A stretch of DNA of 64,000 nt, from NCBI GenBank assembly GCA_021413845.1, contig JAIOPP010000006.1:62001-126000 (forward strand). Direction: 5' to 3'. Numbering within the stretch: the first letter of the stretch is position 1; each line of letters starts with the position of its first letter. The position numbers and the translations under genes were made by a program. This document shows positions 1 to 10,900 of this stretch, one piece after another. A model generated the notes under the pieces. The model saw only the letters and a list, made by a program, of their open reading frames with translations, was not told the DNA's origin and searched no databases. Origin of the DNA: Planctomycetia bacterium (GTDB lineage: Bacteria > Planctomycetota > Planctomycetia > Pirellulales > PNKZ01).

Positions 1-2
1 GC

Positions 3-2672
3 GACGACGGAGATCTCGTCGCCGCAGCAAGACCGACCTTCCCATTCTCGCGAGCTCTAACGCTCGCTCTCATGCTGACCATCGGGCTCGGCCCCACTTC
101 GGCTCGGGCCGATTTCGACGAGGCCTTCGCGGCCTTTCAAACCGGCAATTACGCCGAGGCTCTGACGGCGACCGACGTGGCCGTCAAGCAAAACTATGCC
201 GAAGCTCGCTGGTGGCGATTGCGGCTGGAATGCCTGACGACGCTCGGCCGCTATGCCGAAGGAGTCGAAGCGCTCGAACTTTCGCGACGACATCACTATA
301 TCGACGCTTCGCTTCGGGTCGTGGGCTTCGAGGTAATGCGACAAGCGGGCGACCCGAAGAAAGCCGAAGACTCGCTCGTCGAGTTGATGCGGGTCGCCGT
401 CAATTCTCCATGGCGATTCAGTTCGGCCGAAGATCGAGTCTGGATCGGCCGAGCGGCCGCGCTGCTCGGTGCGGATGCCCGACAGGTGCTGGAAAGCTAT
501 TACGAGCCGGCGCAAAAGCTCGATGCCGAGTTGCGCGTCGCCTATCTCGCGATCGGCGAACTGGCGCTGGCAAAACGCGATCTCGCGGTTGCGACCGAAA
601 ACTATCGTGCCGCCCTGAAGCGCTATCCCGAAGACCCCGATTTTATGTGCGGGCTGGCGCGGGCCGTCGATGAAGAGTCGGAAGAGGAGAGTCGCAAGCT
701 GGTCGCGCAAGCGCTGGAGCGCAACGCCGCGCATGTCCCCAGCCTGCTCTTCACGGCCGAAGAAGCGCTCGCGCATGAAGACTTCAGCGGCGCCGCGGCG
801 GCTCTCGATAAGCTCGCAAGCGTCAATCCGCAGCACGCGATCGGCTGGGCCCTGCGCGCAGCGCTGTGCTATCTAAAAGCCGATTCCTTCGGCACCTGGT
901 ATTGTCGCGAAGCGGCGCTGGAGACTTGGAGCGACAATCCCGAGGTCGACCACGTACTCGGCGAAAAGCTCTCGCGCGCGTATCGCTTCGCGGAAGGGGC
1001 GAAGTATCAACGGAGCGCGCTGGCGATCGACGCCAAGTATCTGCCGGCTCGCACGCAACTCGCGCAAGATCTATTGCGGCTCGGGGAATCGGATGAAGGT
1101 TGGCGGCTCGTCGAAGAGGTGCAGCAGGCCGATCCGTACGACGTCGTCGCTTACAATCTGGCGACGTTGAAAGATCGACTCAAAGATTACACGACGCTCG
1201 ACACGAAGCATTTTCGCTTGCACATGGAGCGGCGCGAAGCAGCCGTCTACGGCCCGCGCGTGCTGGAGCTTTTAGAACGAGCGCGGATCACGCTCGGCCA
1301 GAAGTACGGCTGGATGCCTGCGCGACCGGTCGTGGTCGAGATTCTAACGCGGCAACAAGATTTCGCGATCCGGACGTTCGGCCTCCCCGGCGGCGACGGC
1401 ATCCTCGGCGTCTGCTTCGGCATGGTGATTACGGCGAATAGCCCGGCGGCGCTCGCCGGACAAACGACGAACTGGGAAGCGACTCTCTGGCACGAGTATT
1501 GTCACGTCGTCACGCTCGAACTCACGCGACATCGCCTGCCGCGTTGGCTCAGCGAAGGGATTTCGGTTTACGAAGAGCGCCAAGCCGATGCCACGTGGGG
1601 GAATCGACTCAATCGCGAACTCCGCACGATGATCGTCGCCGGAGAGCTCACGCCCCTCTCGAAGTTGAACGAAGCGTTCCGCAAGCCGAAGTCGGGCGAG
1701 CATTTCAATTTGGCGTATTACGAAGCTTCCCTCGCGATCGAATACTTGGTCGAGAAACACGGCTTCGCGACTTTGCGAAAGATCCTCGGCGACGTCGGCG
1801 CCGGGCTGCCGATCAACGAAGCGCTCGTGCTCCGCGCCGGTTCGCTTGACGCGCTGGATAAGTCGTTCGGCGAGTTCGCGCTTGCTCGGGCCGAGGCCTA
1901 CGGCCCCAAAATCGATTGGTCGGACGAACCGATGAAGACGTTTCCGCGCGGCTCGGCGGAAGGGATCGCGGCGTGGCTCAAGGATCATCCGCAACACTAC
2001 CTCGGCCGTATGCGCTACGCGCAAGCCTTGATCGAGGCGAAACGCTGGGACGAGGCCGCGAAGACGCTCGACGCGCTCATTGCCGATGTGCCGCAATGGG
2101 CCGGGGACGGCAGCCCTTACTCGCTCTTAGCTCGCGTGCGCCGGGAACAAGGGGATGTGCGCGCGGAGCGAACAGTGCTCGAAGCTTCGGCTGCGACCTC
2201 GGACGATGCGCTCGAAACGTATCGCCGCTTGATCGAATTGGCGCTCGCAGCGGGCGACGACGGCGCCGTGCGCACGAACGTCGAACGCTATCTCGCCGTT
2301 CAGCCGCTCGACGAATTTCCGTATCGCACCGCAGCCGAACACGCCAAGGGGGCCGGTGCGAACTCCGCCGGCGCGACACGTCAGGCGATCGCCGCGGCAC
2401 GCTCGCTCTTAGCGCTCGACCCGGCCGATCGTGCGGGAGCGCATTATCTTTTCGCCTCGCTGTTGCACGCCCGGCACGACCCCGAAGCCAAGCGCCAAGC
2501 GCTCCTCGCACTCGAAGAAACGCCCCGCTATCGCGATGCGCAAAAACTGCTGCTCGCGATCGTCGCGCAGGAAACCGAAGCAGCCCAGCGCAACGAAAAA
2601 GCAAAGCTCGACGAACCGGAAAAGAAGCCGGTTTCGCCGCTGCCGAAGAAGCCCCTCACGGTGGAGCCATGA
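3..2672 (+). CDS. Secreted TPR protein with gluzincin-type metallopeptidase motif (5' end outside window)
   Basis: A long TPR-rich protein surrounds a zinc-peptidase-like core. Counted from the ATG at 72, HEYCH lies at residues 474-478 and a second acidic motif WLSEG at 492-496, the HExxH...E layout of gluzincins (peptidase MA-like). TPR-like helix pairs lie on both sides, for example residues 10-370 and 620-860. The frame stays open to the left edge with no other ATG, GTG or TTG. The upstream codons add a hydrophobic stretch that runs into LTIGLGPTSARA, so the real signal peptide, and probably the true start, lies before the window. The ATG at 72 would leave a signal without a basic n-region. 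The stop overlaps the next start (ATGA). It is the first visible gene of the MoxR operon. Peptidase activity is inferred; a scaffold role is also possible. Confidence 0.75.
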   Translation, partial: DDGDLVAAARPTFPFSRALTLALMLTIGLGPTSARADFDEAFAAFQTGNYAEALTATDVAVKQNYAEARWWRLRLECLTTLGRYAEGVEALELSRRHHYIDASLRVVGFEVMRQAGDPKKAEDSLVELMRVAVNSPWRFSSAEDRVWIGRAAALLGADARQVLESYYEPAQKLDAELRVAYLAIGELALAKRDLAVATENYRAALKRYPEDPDFMCGLARAVDEESEEESRKLVAQALERNAAHVPSLLFTAEEALAHEDFSGAAAALDKLASVNPQHAIGWALRAALCYLKADSFGTWYCREAALETWSDNPEVDHVLGEKLSRAYRFAEGAKYQRSALAIDAKYLPARTQLAQDLLRLGESDEGWRLVEEVQQADPYDVVAYNLATLKDRLKDYTTLDTKHFRLHMERREAAVYGPRVLELLERARITLGQKYGWMPARPVVVEILTRQQDFAIRTFGLPGGDGILGVCFGMVITANSPAALAGQTTNWEATLWHEYCHVVTLELTRHRLPRWLSEGISVYEERQADATWGNRLNRELRTMIVAGELTPLSKLNEAFRKPKSGEHFNLAYYEASLAIEYLVEKHGFATLRKILGDVGAGLPINEALVLRAGSLDALDKSFGEFALARAEAYGPKIDWSDEPMKTFPRGSAEGIAAWLKDHPQHYLGRMRYAQALIEAKRWDEAAKTLDALIADVPQWAGDGSPYSLLARVRREQGDVRAERTVLEASAATSDDALETYRRLIELALAAGDDGAVRTNVERYLAVQPLDEFPYRTAAEHAKGAGANSAGATRQAIAAARSLLALDPADRAGAHYLFASLLHARHDPEAKRQALLALEETPRYRDAQKLLLAIVAQETEAAQRNEKAKLDEPEKKPVSPLPKKPLTVEP

Positions 2673-2701
2673 ACGGTGGAACAATGAACGGTGGAAGCAT
2701 G
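2669..2701 (+). repeat. Tandem 15-base repeat carrying three in-frame start codons
   Basis: The sequence ATGAACGGTGGAACA is followed by ATGAACGGTGGAAGC and then another ATG. Each ATG is preceded by a GGTGGA ribosome-binding-like stretch, the first of them inside the end of the upstream gene. The encoded N-terminus reads MNGGTMNGGSM. Confidence 0.8.
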
Positions 2702-3520
2702 CCACGACGTCGGCTGATGTTACTCGCCATCTTCGGGCTCGCCGCGTCGCTCGTATTCGGCGTCGCTTACGCGCAGCGTCGTTATCGCGAGCGGCAGATC
2801 CAAGTCGATCGCAACGGGGTGCCGATGTGGGAAGTCGACACGGACATGCCGGACGAGGTGTTCACGTTCGCGCGCTTGCGCTACCGCTCGTCGCATCGGG
2901 GCTATGCTTGGGCGACCGACTATCCCGACGCCGATCTGAACCTTTCCTATCGTTTGCAGCAGCTCACCTCGATGCGCTCGCACCCGGAAGGGAAGGTCGT
3001 CGACATCGACGACCCGACGCTGTTCGACTATCCGTTCGTCTACATGATCGAGCCGGGCGACATTCAGATCACGGACGAAGAAGCGGCGACCCTGCGGCGC
3101 TACTTGCTGAGCGGCGGCTTTCTGATGGTCGACGATTTCTGGGGCGACTACGAGTGGGAAAGTTTTCATTTCGCATTCAAGCAGATCTTTCCCGATCGCG
3201 AACTAACCGAGCTACCGGTCGAGCATCCGGTGTTTCATTGCGTATACGACTTGAAGGAGAAGCCGCAGGTTCCGTCGATCGGGATGGCGCATGCCGGCCG
3301 CTCGCAAGGGATCACCTACGAACGCTCCGATGCTCGCGAGCCGCATTACAAGGCGTGCTTCGACGACAAAGGGCGCATGATGATGATCGTCTGCCACAAC
3401 ACCGACCTCGGCGACGGTTGGGAACGCGAGGGAGAAGACGAATGGTACTTCCGCGAGTTCTCGGAAAAGAAATCGTATCCGCTGGGGATCAACATCCTCT
3501 TCTACCAATTCACGCACTAA
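2669..3520 (+). CDS. DUF4159 family membrane-anchored protein
   Basis: This protein has up to 283 residues, a hydrophobic segment near residues 16-35 and then a soluble domain. Features such as MWEVDTDMPDEVFTFARLRY, LLSGGFLMVDDFWG and PLGINILFYQFTH fit DUF4159, a domain usually found next to MoxR/DUF58/VWA genes and related in fold to class I glutamine-amidotransferase-like domains. The first ATG (2669) overlaps the upstream stop. Two further in-frame ATGs (2684, 2699) follow in a 15-base repeat, each preceded by GGTGGA, so the exact start is uncertain; 2699 gives a conventional MPRRR n-region. Its function is unknown, but context suggests envelope stress or assembly together with the VWA partners. 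Confidence 0.85.
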   Translation: MNGGTMNGGSMPRRRLMLLAIFGLAASLVFGVAYAQRRYRERQIQVDRNGVPMWEVDTDMPDEVFTFARLRYRSSHRGYAWATDYPDADLNLSYRLQQLTSMRSHPEGKVVDIDDPTLFDYPFVYMIEPGDIQITDEEAATLRRYLLSGGFLMVDDFWGDYEWESFHFAFKQIFPDRELTELPVEHPVFHCVYDLKEKPQVPSIGMAHAGRSQGITYERSDAREPHYKACFDDKGRMMMIVCHNTDLGDGWEREGEDEWYFREFSEKKSYPLGINILFYQFTH

Positions 3521-3575
3521 GCCTGCCGCATAGTTTTCGTTCCCACTCCACCTACCGCTCGCGCAACTTCCCGCC

Positions 3576-4586
3576 ATGCAGCTTACCTACGAAGAAGAAC
3601 AAGCGGACGTCGAACAGATCCGTTCGGGCAAGGCCCGCGTCGATGCCGAATTGTCGAAGGTCATCGTCGGACAAAAAGAAGCGGTCGAGCAACTCTTGCT
3701 CGCACTCTTCGCCGGCGGCCACTGCCTGCTCACCGGAGCGCCGGGCCTGGCGAAAACGTTGCTCGTGAAGTCGATCGCGCAGGTGTTTCATCTCAAGTTT
3801 CAGCGCGTGCAATTCACGCCCGACTTGATGCCGGCCGACATCACCGGCACCGAAATCCTGCAAGAAAACGATGCCGGACGCCGGACGCTCACGTTCGTGC
3901 GCGGGCCGGTCTTTTGCAACGTGCTGCTGGCCGACGAAATCAACCGGACCCCGCCGAAGACGCAAGCCGCACTGCTGGAAGCGATGCAGGAGCATCAAGT
4001 CACGGCGGCCGGCGTGCGCTACCCGTTGGACGAGCCGTTCTTCGTCTTAGCGACGCAGAACCCGATCGAAATGGAAGGCACCTACCCGCTTCCCGAAGCG
4101 CAGCTCGATCGCTTCATGTTCAACGTCGTGATCGACTACTTGCCTGAGAACGATGAAGTCGAAGTGGTCAAGCAAACCACCTCGCGCAAGCCTGCCGCGA
4201 TCGAGCCGTTGTTCACCGGCGACGACGTGCTCCGCTTTCACGAGCTCGTGCGCCGCGTGCCGGTCGCGGAGGAAGCGGTGCGCTATGCCGTGCGGCTCGC
4301 GGCGATCAGTCGTCCCGGGCAGCCCAACACTCCGGACTTCGTGAAGCAATGGGTCAGCTGGGGTGCGGGGACCCGCGCCGCGCAGTACCTCATTCTCGGC
4401 GCGAAAGCTCGGGCCTTGCTCGCCGGCCGCGTGCATGTATCGGCCGACGATATTCGCGCGCTCGCGCTGCCGGTGCTGCGCCATCGCGTGCTCGTCAACT
4501 ATCGCGCCGAGGCCGAAGGAGTAACGGTCGATCAAGTCGTCGCGCGGATCATCGAGCACGTTCCCGGCCCGATCGAACCCAAGTAG
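3576..4586 (+). CDS. MoxR family AAA+ ATPase
   Basis: This is a 336-residue AAA+ ATPase of the MoxR/RavA class. Walker A is GAPGLAKT at residues 54-61 and Walker B is NVLLADEINR at 115-124. Sensor 1 lies in FFVLATQNPIEMEGTYPLPEAQ and a C-terminal lid domain follows. MoxR ATPases act as chaperones that mature or activate VWA-domain partners, and here DUF58 and VWA genes follow directly. There is a 55-base gap after the DUF4159 gene and no clear Shine-Dalgarno sequence before the ATG. The length is normal for the family. The family call is secure; the client proteins are inferred from the neighbours. Confidence 0.95.
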   Translation: MQLTYEEEQADVEQIRSGKARVDAELSKVIVGQKEAVEQLLLALFAGGHCLLTGAPGLAKTLLVKSIAQVFHLKFQRVQFTPDLMPADITGTEILQENDAGRRTLTFVRGPVFCNVLLADEINRTPPKTQAALLEAMQEHQVTAAGVRYPLDEPFFVLATQNPIEMEGTYPLPEAQLDRFMFNVVIDYLPENDEVEVVKQTTSRKPAAIEPLFTGDDVLRFHELVRRVPVAEEAVRYAVRLAAISRPGQPNTPDFVKQWVSWGAGTRAAQYLILGAKARALLAGRVHVSADDIRALALPVLRHRVLVNYRAEAEGVTVDQVVARIIEHVPGPIEPK

Positions 4587-4637
4587 TTTTCCTCTCCCGA
4601 TGTTTTCCGTTCCCCGCCTTCCGACGAACGATTCACG

Positions 4638-5618
4638 ATGAACGATCCTTCCGCACAGCCGAACGAAAGCCCTCGTCGCGGCGCGGCGGGATGGATCGAC
4701 CCGGCCGCGCTGATGCGCATCAAGAATCTAGAGCTGCGGGCTCGCTTCGTCGTCGAAGGTTTCTTTTCAGGCCTGCATCGGAGCCCGTTTCACGGCTTCT
4801 CCGTCGAGTTCACGGAGTATCGGCAATACTCTCCGGGCGACGATCCGCGCTATCTCGATTGGAAACTCTACGCGCGCAGCGATCGCTACTACATCAAGCG
4901 CTTCGAAGACGAGACGAATCTTCGCTGCCACTTGGTCGTCGACTTCAGCCGCTCGATGGACTACGGTTCGCTCGGCTTCACGAAGGCCGACTACGCGCGC
5001 ACGCTCGCCGCTACGCTCGCCTACTTCCTCAACTCGCAGCGCGATGCCGCCGGCCTCGCCACGTTTCACGATCAGCTCCTCGATTATCTTCCCGCTCGTT
5101 ATCGCCCCGGCCATCTGCGGCGCTTGATGCTGTTGCTCGATCGGCCCGCCGAGGGGACTTCGACCAACTTGACGAAGCCGCTCGAGCGCGTCGCCGAGCT
5201 GCTCGGCAAACGGGGCGCCGTGGTGCTCGTCTCGGATCTCTTGGCTCCGCTCGACGGCCTGTCGCAGCAACTCGCTGCGCTCACTTCGCGCGGCCATGAA
5301 GTCTCGATTTTCCAAGTTCTCGATCCGACGGAAGTTCGTTTCGAGTTTCCCGATCCGGCCTTGTTCGTCGATGTCGAAAGCGGTCGCGAGTTGTATGTCG
5401 ACCCGCAAGCCACGCGTGCCGGTTATCTGCGTCGGTTCGAGGAACATCAACAAGAGTTGCAAGCGTTGACGGATCGCTTGGGGGTCGAGCTCGTTCGGCT
5501 CACGACCGATCGCCCGCTCGAGCAAGCGCTGTTCGACTACCTGCAAAGCCGTTCGCGGCGCGGCCGCCCGACCCGACGACGAGCCATGTCGTCGGGAAGC
5601 AAGGGGGGTAGCCCATGA
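4638..5618 (+). CDS. DUF58 (VWA-like) domain protein
   Basis: This 326-residue protein carries the DUF58 signature PGDDPRYLDWKLYAR (residues 66-80) and a VWA-like metal-binding DxSxS motif, DFSRS, starting at D102. No membrane segment is visible, so it is probably cytoplasmic. DUF58 proteins nearly always sit next to moxR and are thought to be MoxR partners. The stop codon overlaps the ATG of the next gene and lies just after a purine-rich AAGGGGGG site that serves that gene, which points to translational coupling. Confidence 0.93.
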   Translation: MNDPSAQPNESPRRGAAGWIDPAALMRIKNLELRARFVVEGFFSGLHRSPFHGFSVEFTEYRQYSPGDDPRYLDWKLYARSDRYYIKRFEDETNLRCHLVVDFSRSMDYGSLGFTKADYARTLAATLAYFLNSQRDAAGLATFHDQLLDYLPARYRPGHLRRLMLLLDRPAEGTSTNLTKPLERVAELLGKRGAVVLVSDLLAPLDGLSQQLAALTSRGHEVSIFQVLDPTEVRFEFPDPALFVDVESGRELYVDPQATRAGYLRRFEEHQQELQALTDRLGVELVRLTTDRPLEQALFDYLQSRSRRGRPTRRRAMSSGSKGGSP

Positions 5619-7948
5619 GCTTCCTCGCTCCGTGGTTCGTCGTGGCGGGAATCGCGGCCGTTTCGCTGCCGATTTTGTTTCACCTCTTCCGCCGCACGCC
5701 GCGCGATCGGCTGCCGTTCAGCACGTTGATGTTCCTCGCGCCGTCGCCGCCGCGCGTGACGAGTCGGAGCCGCCTGGAGAACTGGCCGCTGCTGTTGTTG
5801 CGCGCCCTGGTGTTGGTGTTGTTGGCGCTCGCTTTCGGGCGGCCGTTGTTGCGCGAGCTGTTGGAATCGCAATCCGATGTGCCGGTCGGAAGTCGCACGG
5901 TGTTGCTCATCGACACCAGCGCCAGCATGCGCCGCGGCGATCTTTGGACACGAGCCCTAAAGGAAGCCGACGCCATCGTCGCCGCCTCCGGTCCGCACGA
6001 CGAGATCGCGGTCCTGGCGTTCGACGCGACGACGCATCGAGCGCTGACGTTCGAAACATGGCGCTCCGCCCCGCTCGGCGAGCGAGCCGCATTCGCGCAG
6101 GCTGCGTTGTCGGAATTGAAACCTTCCTGGTCGGCGACGCGATTGGACTTCGCGCTGACTGCGGCGGCGGAAGAACTCGATGCGGCCGATGATGAAGCCG
6201 GCGACGGCGCTCGGGCCGGCGAGAAGCAAGCGCTCGACGTGCGGCGATCGAACCGCATCGTGCTGATCTCCGACTTGCAAGCTGGGAGCCGGACGACCGG
6301 CTTACAGAGCTACGAATGGCCGAAGCAGGTTGAACTGCGTGTCGTTCCGCTCGCGCTCGAAACGGCGAACGCCGGCCTGCACGCACTGGAGACGACGCTC
6401 GAAACGGACCAAGCCAAAACCGAGCGGACCGAAACCAAACAAGCCGGAGTCGAAAAGACCGAACCGGCGGCGAAGAGCCCGCGCGTGTTGGTGACGAACG
6501 CCGCGGACTCGAAGCGCGAGTCGTTCGACTTGGTGTGGCAATCGGTCGGCAAGACGGCCGAGGCGGACGCTCCGACAGTGAAGACCTATGTGCCGCCCGG
6601 CCAAACCAGGATCGTGCGCAGCCCTCCGTTGCCGGCCGGCGAAACGGCGCAACTCGTCTTGCGCGGCGACGAAGAACCGTTCGATAATGACGTCTGGTTC
6701 GTGCCCCCTAAGAAAGAACGGCTGCGCATCCTGCACCTCGCGACGGAAAAGGCCGACGATCCGCAGACACTCCGCTATTTTCTCGAACGGGCCTTTAGCG
6801 ATGCGCAAGCCGCGCGCGTCGTCGTCGTCGAAACGATCGACCCGGCGGTGCCGGGGTTGCGCGCCCCTAAGGAGCGCGACCTCGACGACGTCGCGTTGGT
6901 CGTCGTCGCGACCGAGAAGCCGATCTCCGAGGCGTGGAACCAAGCACTCGCGGCGTGGATCGAGCGGGGAGGCGCTGCGACCGCGGTGCTCGAAAGCTCC
7001 GCCGACGCAGCGTGGCGAGCGCTGCTTCCCGCCGAGCTCGCCGAGCCGAGCCGCATCAAGATCGCCGCTGCCGATCGCGCGCGCGAGTATGCTCTTATGG
7101 GGGTGATCGACTTCAAGCATCCGATCTTCGCGCCGCTGGCCGATCCGCGCTTCTCCGATTTCACGAAGATTCGCTTCTGGCGACATCGCAAAACAACGCT
7201 CGACGACGTCGCGACGAAAACGGTTCGCGTGCTCGCTCGCTTCGACGACGGCGACCCCGCGGTATTGGAAGTCTCGCGCGGCTCGGGCCGGATCGTACTC
7301 TTCGCTTCCGGGTGGCAGCCGCGCGAAAGTCAGCTCGGTGTCTCCAGCAAGTTCATACCGCTGATGACGACGCTCGTCGATCTCGGAAGCCGTCGCCCGC
7401 CGGCGATCGCGAACTACGAAACCGGCGCGACGATCGACCTCGCGCATCTCAGCGCCGTCGCGGAGCCCGCGGAATCGAAGTCGGCATCGAGTCCGACGGC
7501 GACCCCAACTTCTACTGCGAAGCCGGAAAGCACGGCGAAATTGGATGTCGTTTCTGCTCGATCGCCCGGGCCCTGGATTGTTCGCTCGCCCGCTGGACGA
7601 GAAACGACCGTCGGTATCGAAGCGCCGCGATTCGCGTTCGCCGATGGGCCCGGTATCTATGAAGTGCGCTCCGGGGCAGGGCTACGGCGAATCGCAGTGA
7701 ACGTGCCTGCCGAGGAATCGAAGACCGCGCCGCTCGCGGTCGAAGCGCTGGAATCGCTCGGGGTGCGGCTCGCGAAAGCGGAGACGCCGACGACGCCCGA
7801 GACGATCGCGGAACGGCAGACGTTGCAGGTCCGAGAAATGGAATCGCGGCAGCAGTTGTGGCGCTGGTGTTTGGCTGCGGCATTGGGTGTGATCGTGATC
7901 GAAACATGGTATGCAGGCCGCGTTGCGCGGCGGGAGTCGGTCGCATGA
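5615..7948 (+). CDS. BatA-like membrane protein with VWA domain
   Basis: This 777-residue protein has an N-terminal BatA-type membrane region (segments at about residues 5-24 and 57-75) around a basic loop. A VWA domain follows with the complete MIDAS motif DTSAS at residues 100-104. The long periplasmic part ends in a C-terminal membrane segment (WRWCLAAALGVIVIETWYAG). An Ala/Thr/Glu-rich linker near residues 270-290 and a Ser/Thr/Pro-rich stretch near 620-650 look like flexible spacers. The ATG overlaps the DUF58 stop and has a strong AAGGGGGG site. The usual Bacteroides aerotolerance BatA is about 330 residues, so this is the enlarged planctomycete form. Confidence 0.88.
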   Translation: MSFLAPWFVVAGIAAVSLPILFHLFRRTPRDRLPFSTLMFLAPSPPRVTSRSRLENWPLLLLRALVLVLLALAFGRPLLRELLESQSDVPVGSRTVLLIDTSASMRRGDLWTRALKEADAIVAASGPHDEIAVLAFDATTHRALTFETWRSAPLGERAAFAQAALSELKPSWSATRLDFALTAAAEELDAADDEAGDGARAGEKQALDVRRSNRIVLISDLQAGSRTTGLQSYEWPKQVELRVVPLALETANAGLHALETTLETDQAKTERTETKQAGVEKTEPAAKSPRVLVTNAADSKRESFDLVWQSVGKTAEADAPTVKTYVPPGQTRIVRSPPLPAGETAQLVLRGDEEPFDNDVWFVPPKKERLRILHLATEKADDPQTLRYFLERAFSDAQAARVVVVETIDPAVPGLRAPKERDLDDVALVVVATEKPISEAWNQALAAWIERGGAATAVLESSADAAWRALLPAELAEPSRIKIAAADRAREYALMGVIDFKHPIFAPLADPRFSDFTKIRFWRHRKTTLDDVATKTVRVLARFDDGDPAVLEVSRGSGRIVLFASGWQPRESQLGVSSKFIPLMTTLVDLGSRRPPAIANYETGATIDLAHLSAVAEPAESKSASSPTATPTSTAKPESTAKLDVVSARSPGPWIVRSPAGRETTVGIEAPRFAFADGPGIYEVRSGAGLRRIAVNVPAEESKTAPLAVEALESLGVRLAKAETPTTPETIAERQTLQVREMESRQQLWRWCLAAALGVIVIETWYAGRVARRESVA

Positions 7949-10900
7949 AGAATCCGAATACGCTGGAAGGCGAACTACGATCGGTCGCGGCTCGCTTTCG
8001 GCGACGAGCTCTGTGGCGCAGTCTGACGATCGTTTGGATCGTGGCGATCGTTGCTCTAGCGGCGACGTATTTCATCGTGCCCGATCGATTTCGCGCCGGG
8101 CTCGGAGGCGGCCTGTTTCTCGGAGCGATCGGAGCCGCCGCCGTGGCGGTCGCCGTTGCTCAGCTACGGAAATTCGATTTGCGCAAGGTGGCTCATGAGG
8201 TTGAGCTGCGCTATCCCGATCTGCAAACGAAACTACTCGCGGCCTTCGAGCAAGAACGGGCCTCGATGACCGGGCAGCGAGGTTTTCTCGAACAGGAATT
8301 GATTAAAGAGGCCCGCATCCACTCGCTGACGCACGCTCGTTGGCGGGAGACCGTGCCGACGAGCGAACTGCGGATGTGGGCCGTCGCGCAGGGTGCGGTC
8401 TCGCTGATCGTGCTGCTCATGTTCGGACTTCAGATGCTCTCGCAACGCCGCGAGAGCGGGATGGAGACGAGCGTCGCCGCCGATGAAACGCCGGCAAAAC
8501 CGCTTTGGAAATTCGAAGTCGAGCCGGGGGACGTCGAACTCGAGCGAGGAACCGATCTGCTGGTGCTCGCCCGTTTTCCCGAGCCGATCAAACTCCCGCG
8601 CGAAGCCGTGCTGCACGCCACCGACGTAGCGGGCGAACAACGACACCCGCTCGTGCAGAGCTTGAGCGATCCGGTGTTCGCGGCCCGCGTTCCGGAAGTG
8701 CGGGCGGATCTCACCTATCGTCTGACGTTCGAGGATCAGACTTCGCGCGAGTTCAAGGTCTCGGTGTTCGACTATCCCGAGTTGGAGCGGGCCGACGCGG
8801 AGTTGAACTATCCTTCATATACCGAGCTTCCCAAGCGACGCATCGAAGACGTGCGGCAGTTGAGCGTGCTCGAAGGGAGCGAGGTCAAGCTGCTTTGTCG
8901 CTTGAACAAACCGGTCGCTTCGGCAAGCCTAGTCCCCGCGGAAGGGGAAGCGATTGCGCTCGCCCCGTCTCCCGATGACAAGCAACTTTACATCGCGGCG
9001 CAAGTCGTATCGAAGAGCGTTCGTTGGCGACTGGAGCTTGTCGACGAGCGCGGCCGCAAGAACCGTGAGAACGTCGAGTTCGTCGTCGAGGTGGTGCCGA
9101 ACCGACCGCCGGAATTGAAACTTTTGTTTCCGCGCAACGACGTGGCCGTGTCGCCGTTGCAAGAGGTTCCGTTGGAAGTGGAAGCGTCCGACGATTTCGG
9201 GGTGGTCCGGTGGGGCTTAGCTTACGAGTTGACCGGCAAGAAGACGAGCTCGTTGACGCTCGGCGAGAAACTCCCGGCGAAGGAAAAGCGGAGCGGCAAG
9301 CACTTGCTCGCGCTCGAAGACTTGAAGGCGGTTCCCGACGAACTCCTGGCATGGCACGTGTGGGCCGAAGACCTCGGGCCCGACGGCAAACTGCGCCGCA
9401 CGACGAGCGACATCTACTTCGCCGAGGTGAATCCGTTCGAAGAGATTTTCCGCGAATCGACGATGGAAGGAGGGGGACCGCCGGGAGAAAAGTCGCCCGT
9501 CGACGAAACGGCGAAGCTGCAAAAAGAGATCATCTCCGCGACGTGGAATCTGCGCCGGCGCGAAAGCGGCGAGAAACCCTCGGCCCCCTACGGTTCCGAT
9601 GTGCGCGTGATCGCCGAAGCGCAGCAAAAGACGCTCGATTCGTTGGAGAAGATGAAAGAGAAACTCCGTTCGCCCGATGCGCTCGCGATCGTCGCCGAGA
9701 TCGAGAAGCAAATGCAAGCCGCCAAGGCGGAACTCACCGCCGCGGCCGACTCAGCCACGCTTCCACCGCTCGACAAAGCCTTGCCGCCGGAGCAGGCCGC
9801 CTATCAAGGTTTGCTCAAACTTCGGGCTCGCGAGACCCGCATCATGCGTATGAAGAATGCGCAAGGCGGGGGCGGTGCCGAAAGCCCGGCGGGCCAGAAG
9901 CTCGATCAACTGGAACTCAGCGAAGAAGAGAACCGCTACGAAAAGCGAGGGAAGTCGGCCGACCCGAACGAGACGCCCGCTCAACGCGAACGGGAAGCGT
10001 TTCTGAATCGGCTGCGCGAGTTGGCCCGTCGACAAGAAGACATGAACGAGAAGATCAAGGAACTCCAAGCGGCCTTGGAAGCGGCGAAAAATGAAGAGCA
10101 AAAGAAGGAACTCGAACGGCAGCTCAAGCGCCTCCGCGACGAGCAGCGCGAGCAGCTGCGCAACGTCGACGAACTTAAGAACAAGCTCGACAAGCCGGAG
10201 CATAACGAACCCCTCGCCGAAGCGAGCAAGAAGCTGGAAGAGACTCGCGAGAACATTCGGCAGGCTTCCGATGCGCTGGAGAAGGGGCAAACCCCGCAAG
10301 CGCTGACCGCGGGTGCTCGCGCCGAGAGCGGGCTCGACAAGCTGCGCGAAGACTTCCGCAAAAAAACCGCCGGCCGGTTTGCGGACGAAGTGCGCGATCT
10401 CCTCGACAGAGCCCAGCAGTTGGACGACCGCCAACAAGCGATCGGCCGAGAACTGGCGGATGACAAACAGCAACCGAAGGGAGCCGGTTTGAAATCGAAG
10501 GGAACCGCCGCGGAGCCGAAGCTGGCCGAACGTCTCGCCGGTCAGCAGAAGGAGCTCGCCGGCGTGCTCGATCAAGCGCGCGAAATCACCGAGCGCGCCG
10601 AAGGAAACGAGCCGCTCCTGACCAAGCAGCTCTACGACGCGATTCGCGAATCGAGCCAGAAGCAGACGCCGCAAGCGGTCGATATGCTTCGTCAACTAGT
10701 CGAGCACGGACTGTCGCAAGAAGCGAAGAAAGTCGAACCTCGGGCCCGCGAAGGAATCAGCCAACTGCGCGACAAGATCGAGAAGGCGAGCCAAGGGGTG
10801 CTCGGCAACGATATCGAAAGCTTGCGCCGCGCGAAAAGCGAAGTCGACCGCCTTGCGCAAGCGCTCGAGGAAGAACTTCGGCGCGAAGATCCGAGCGCCG

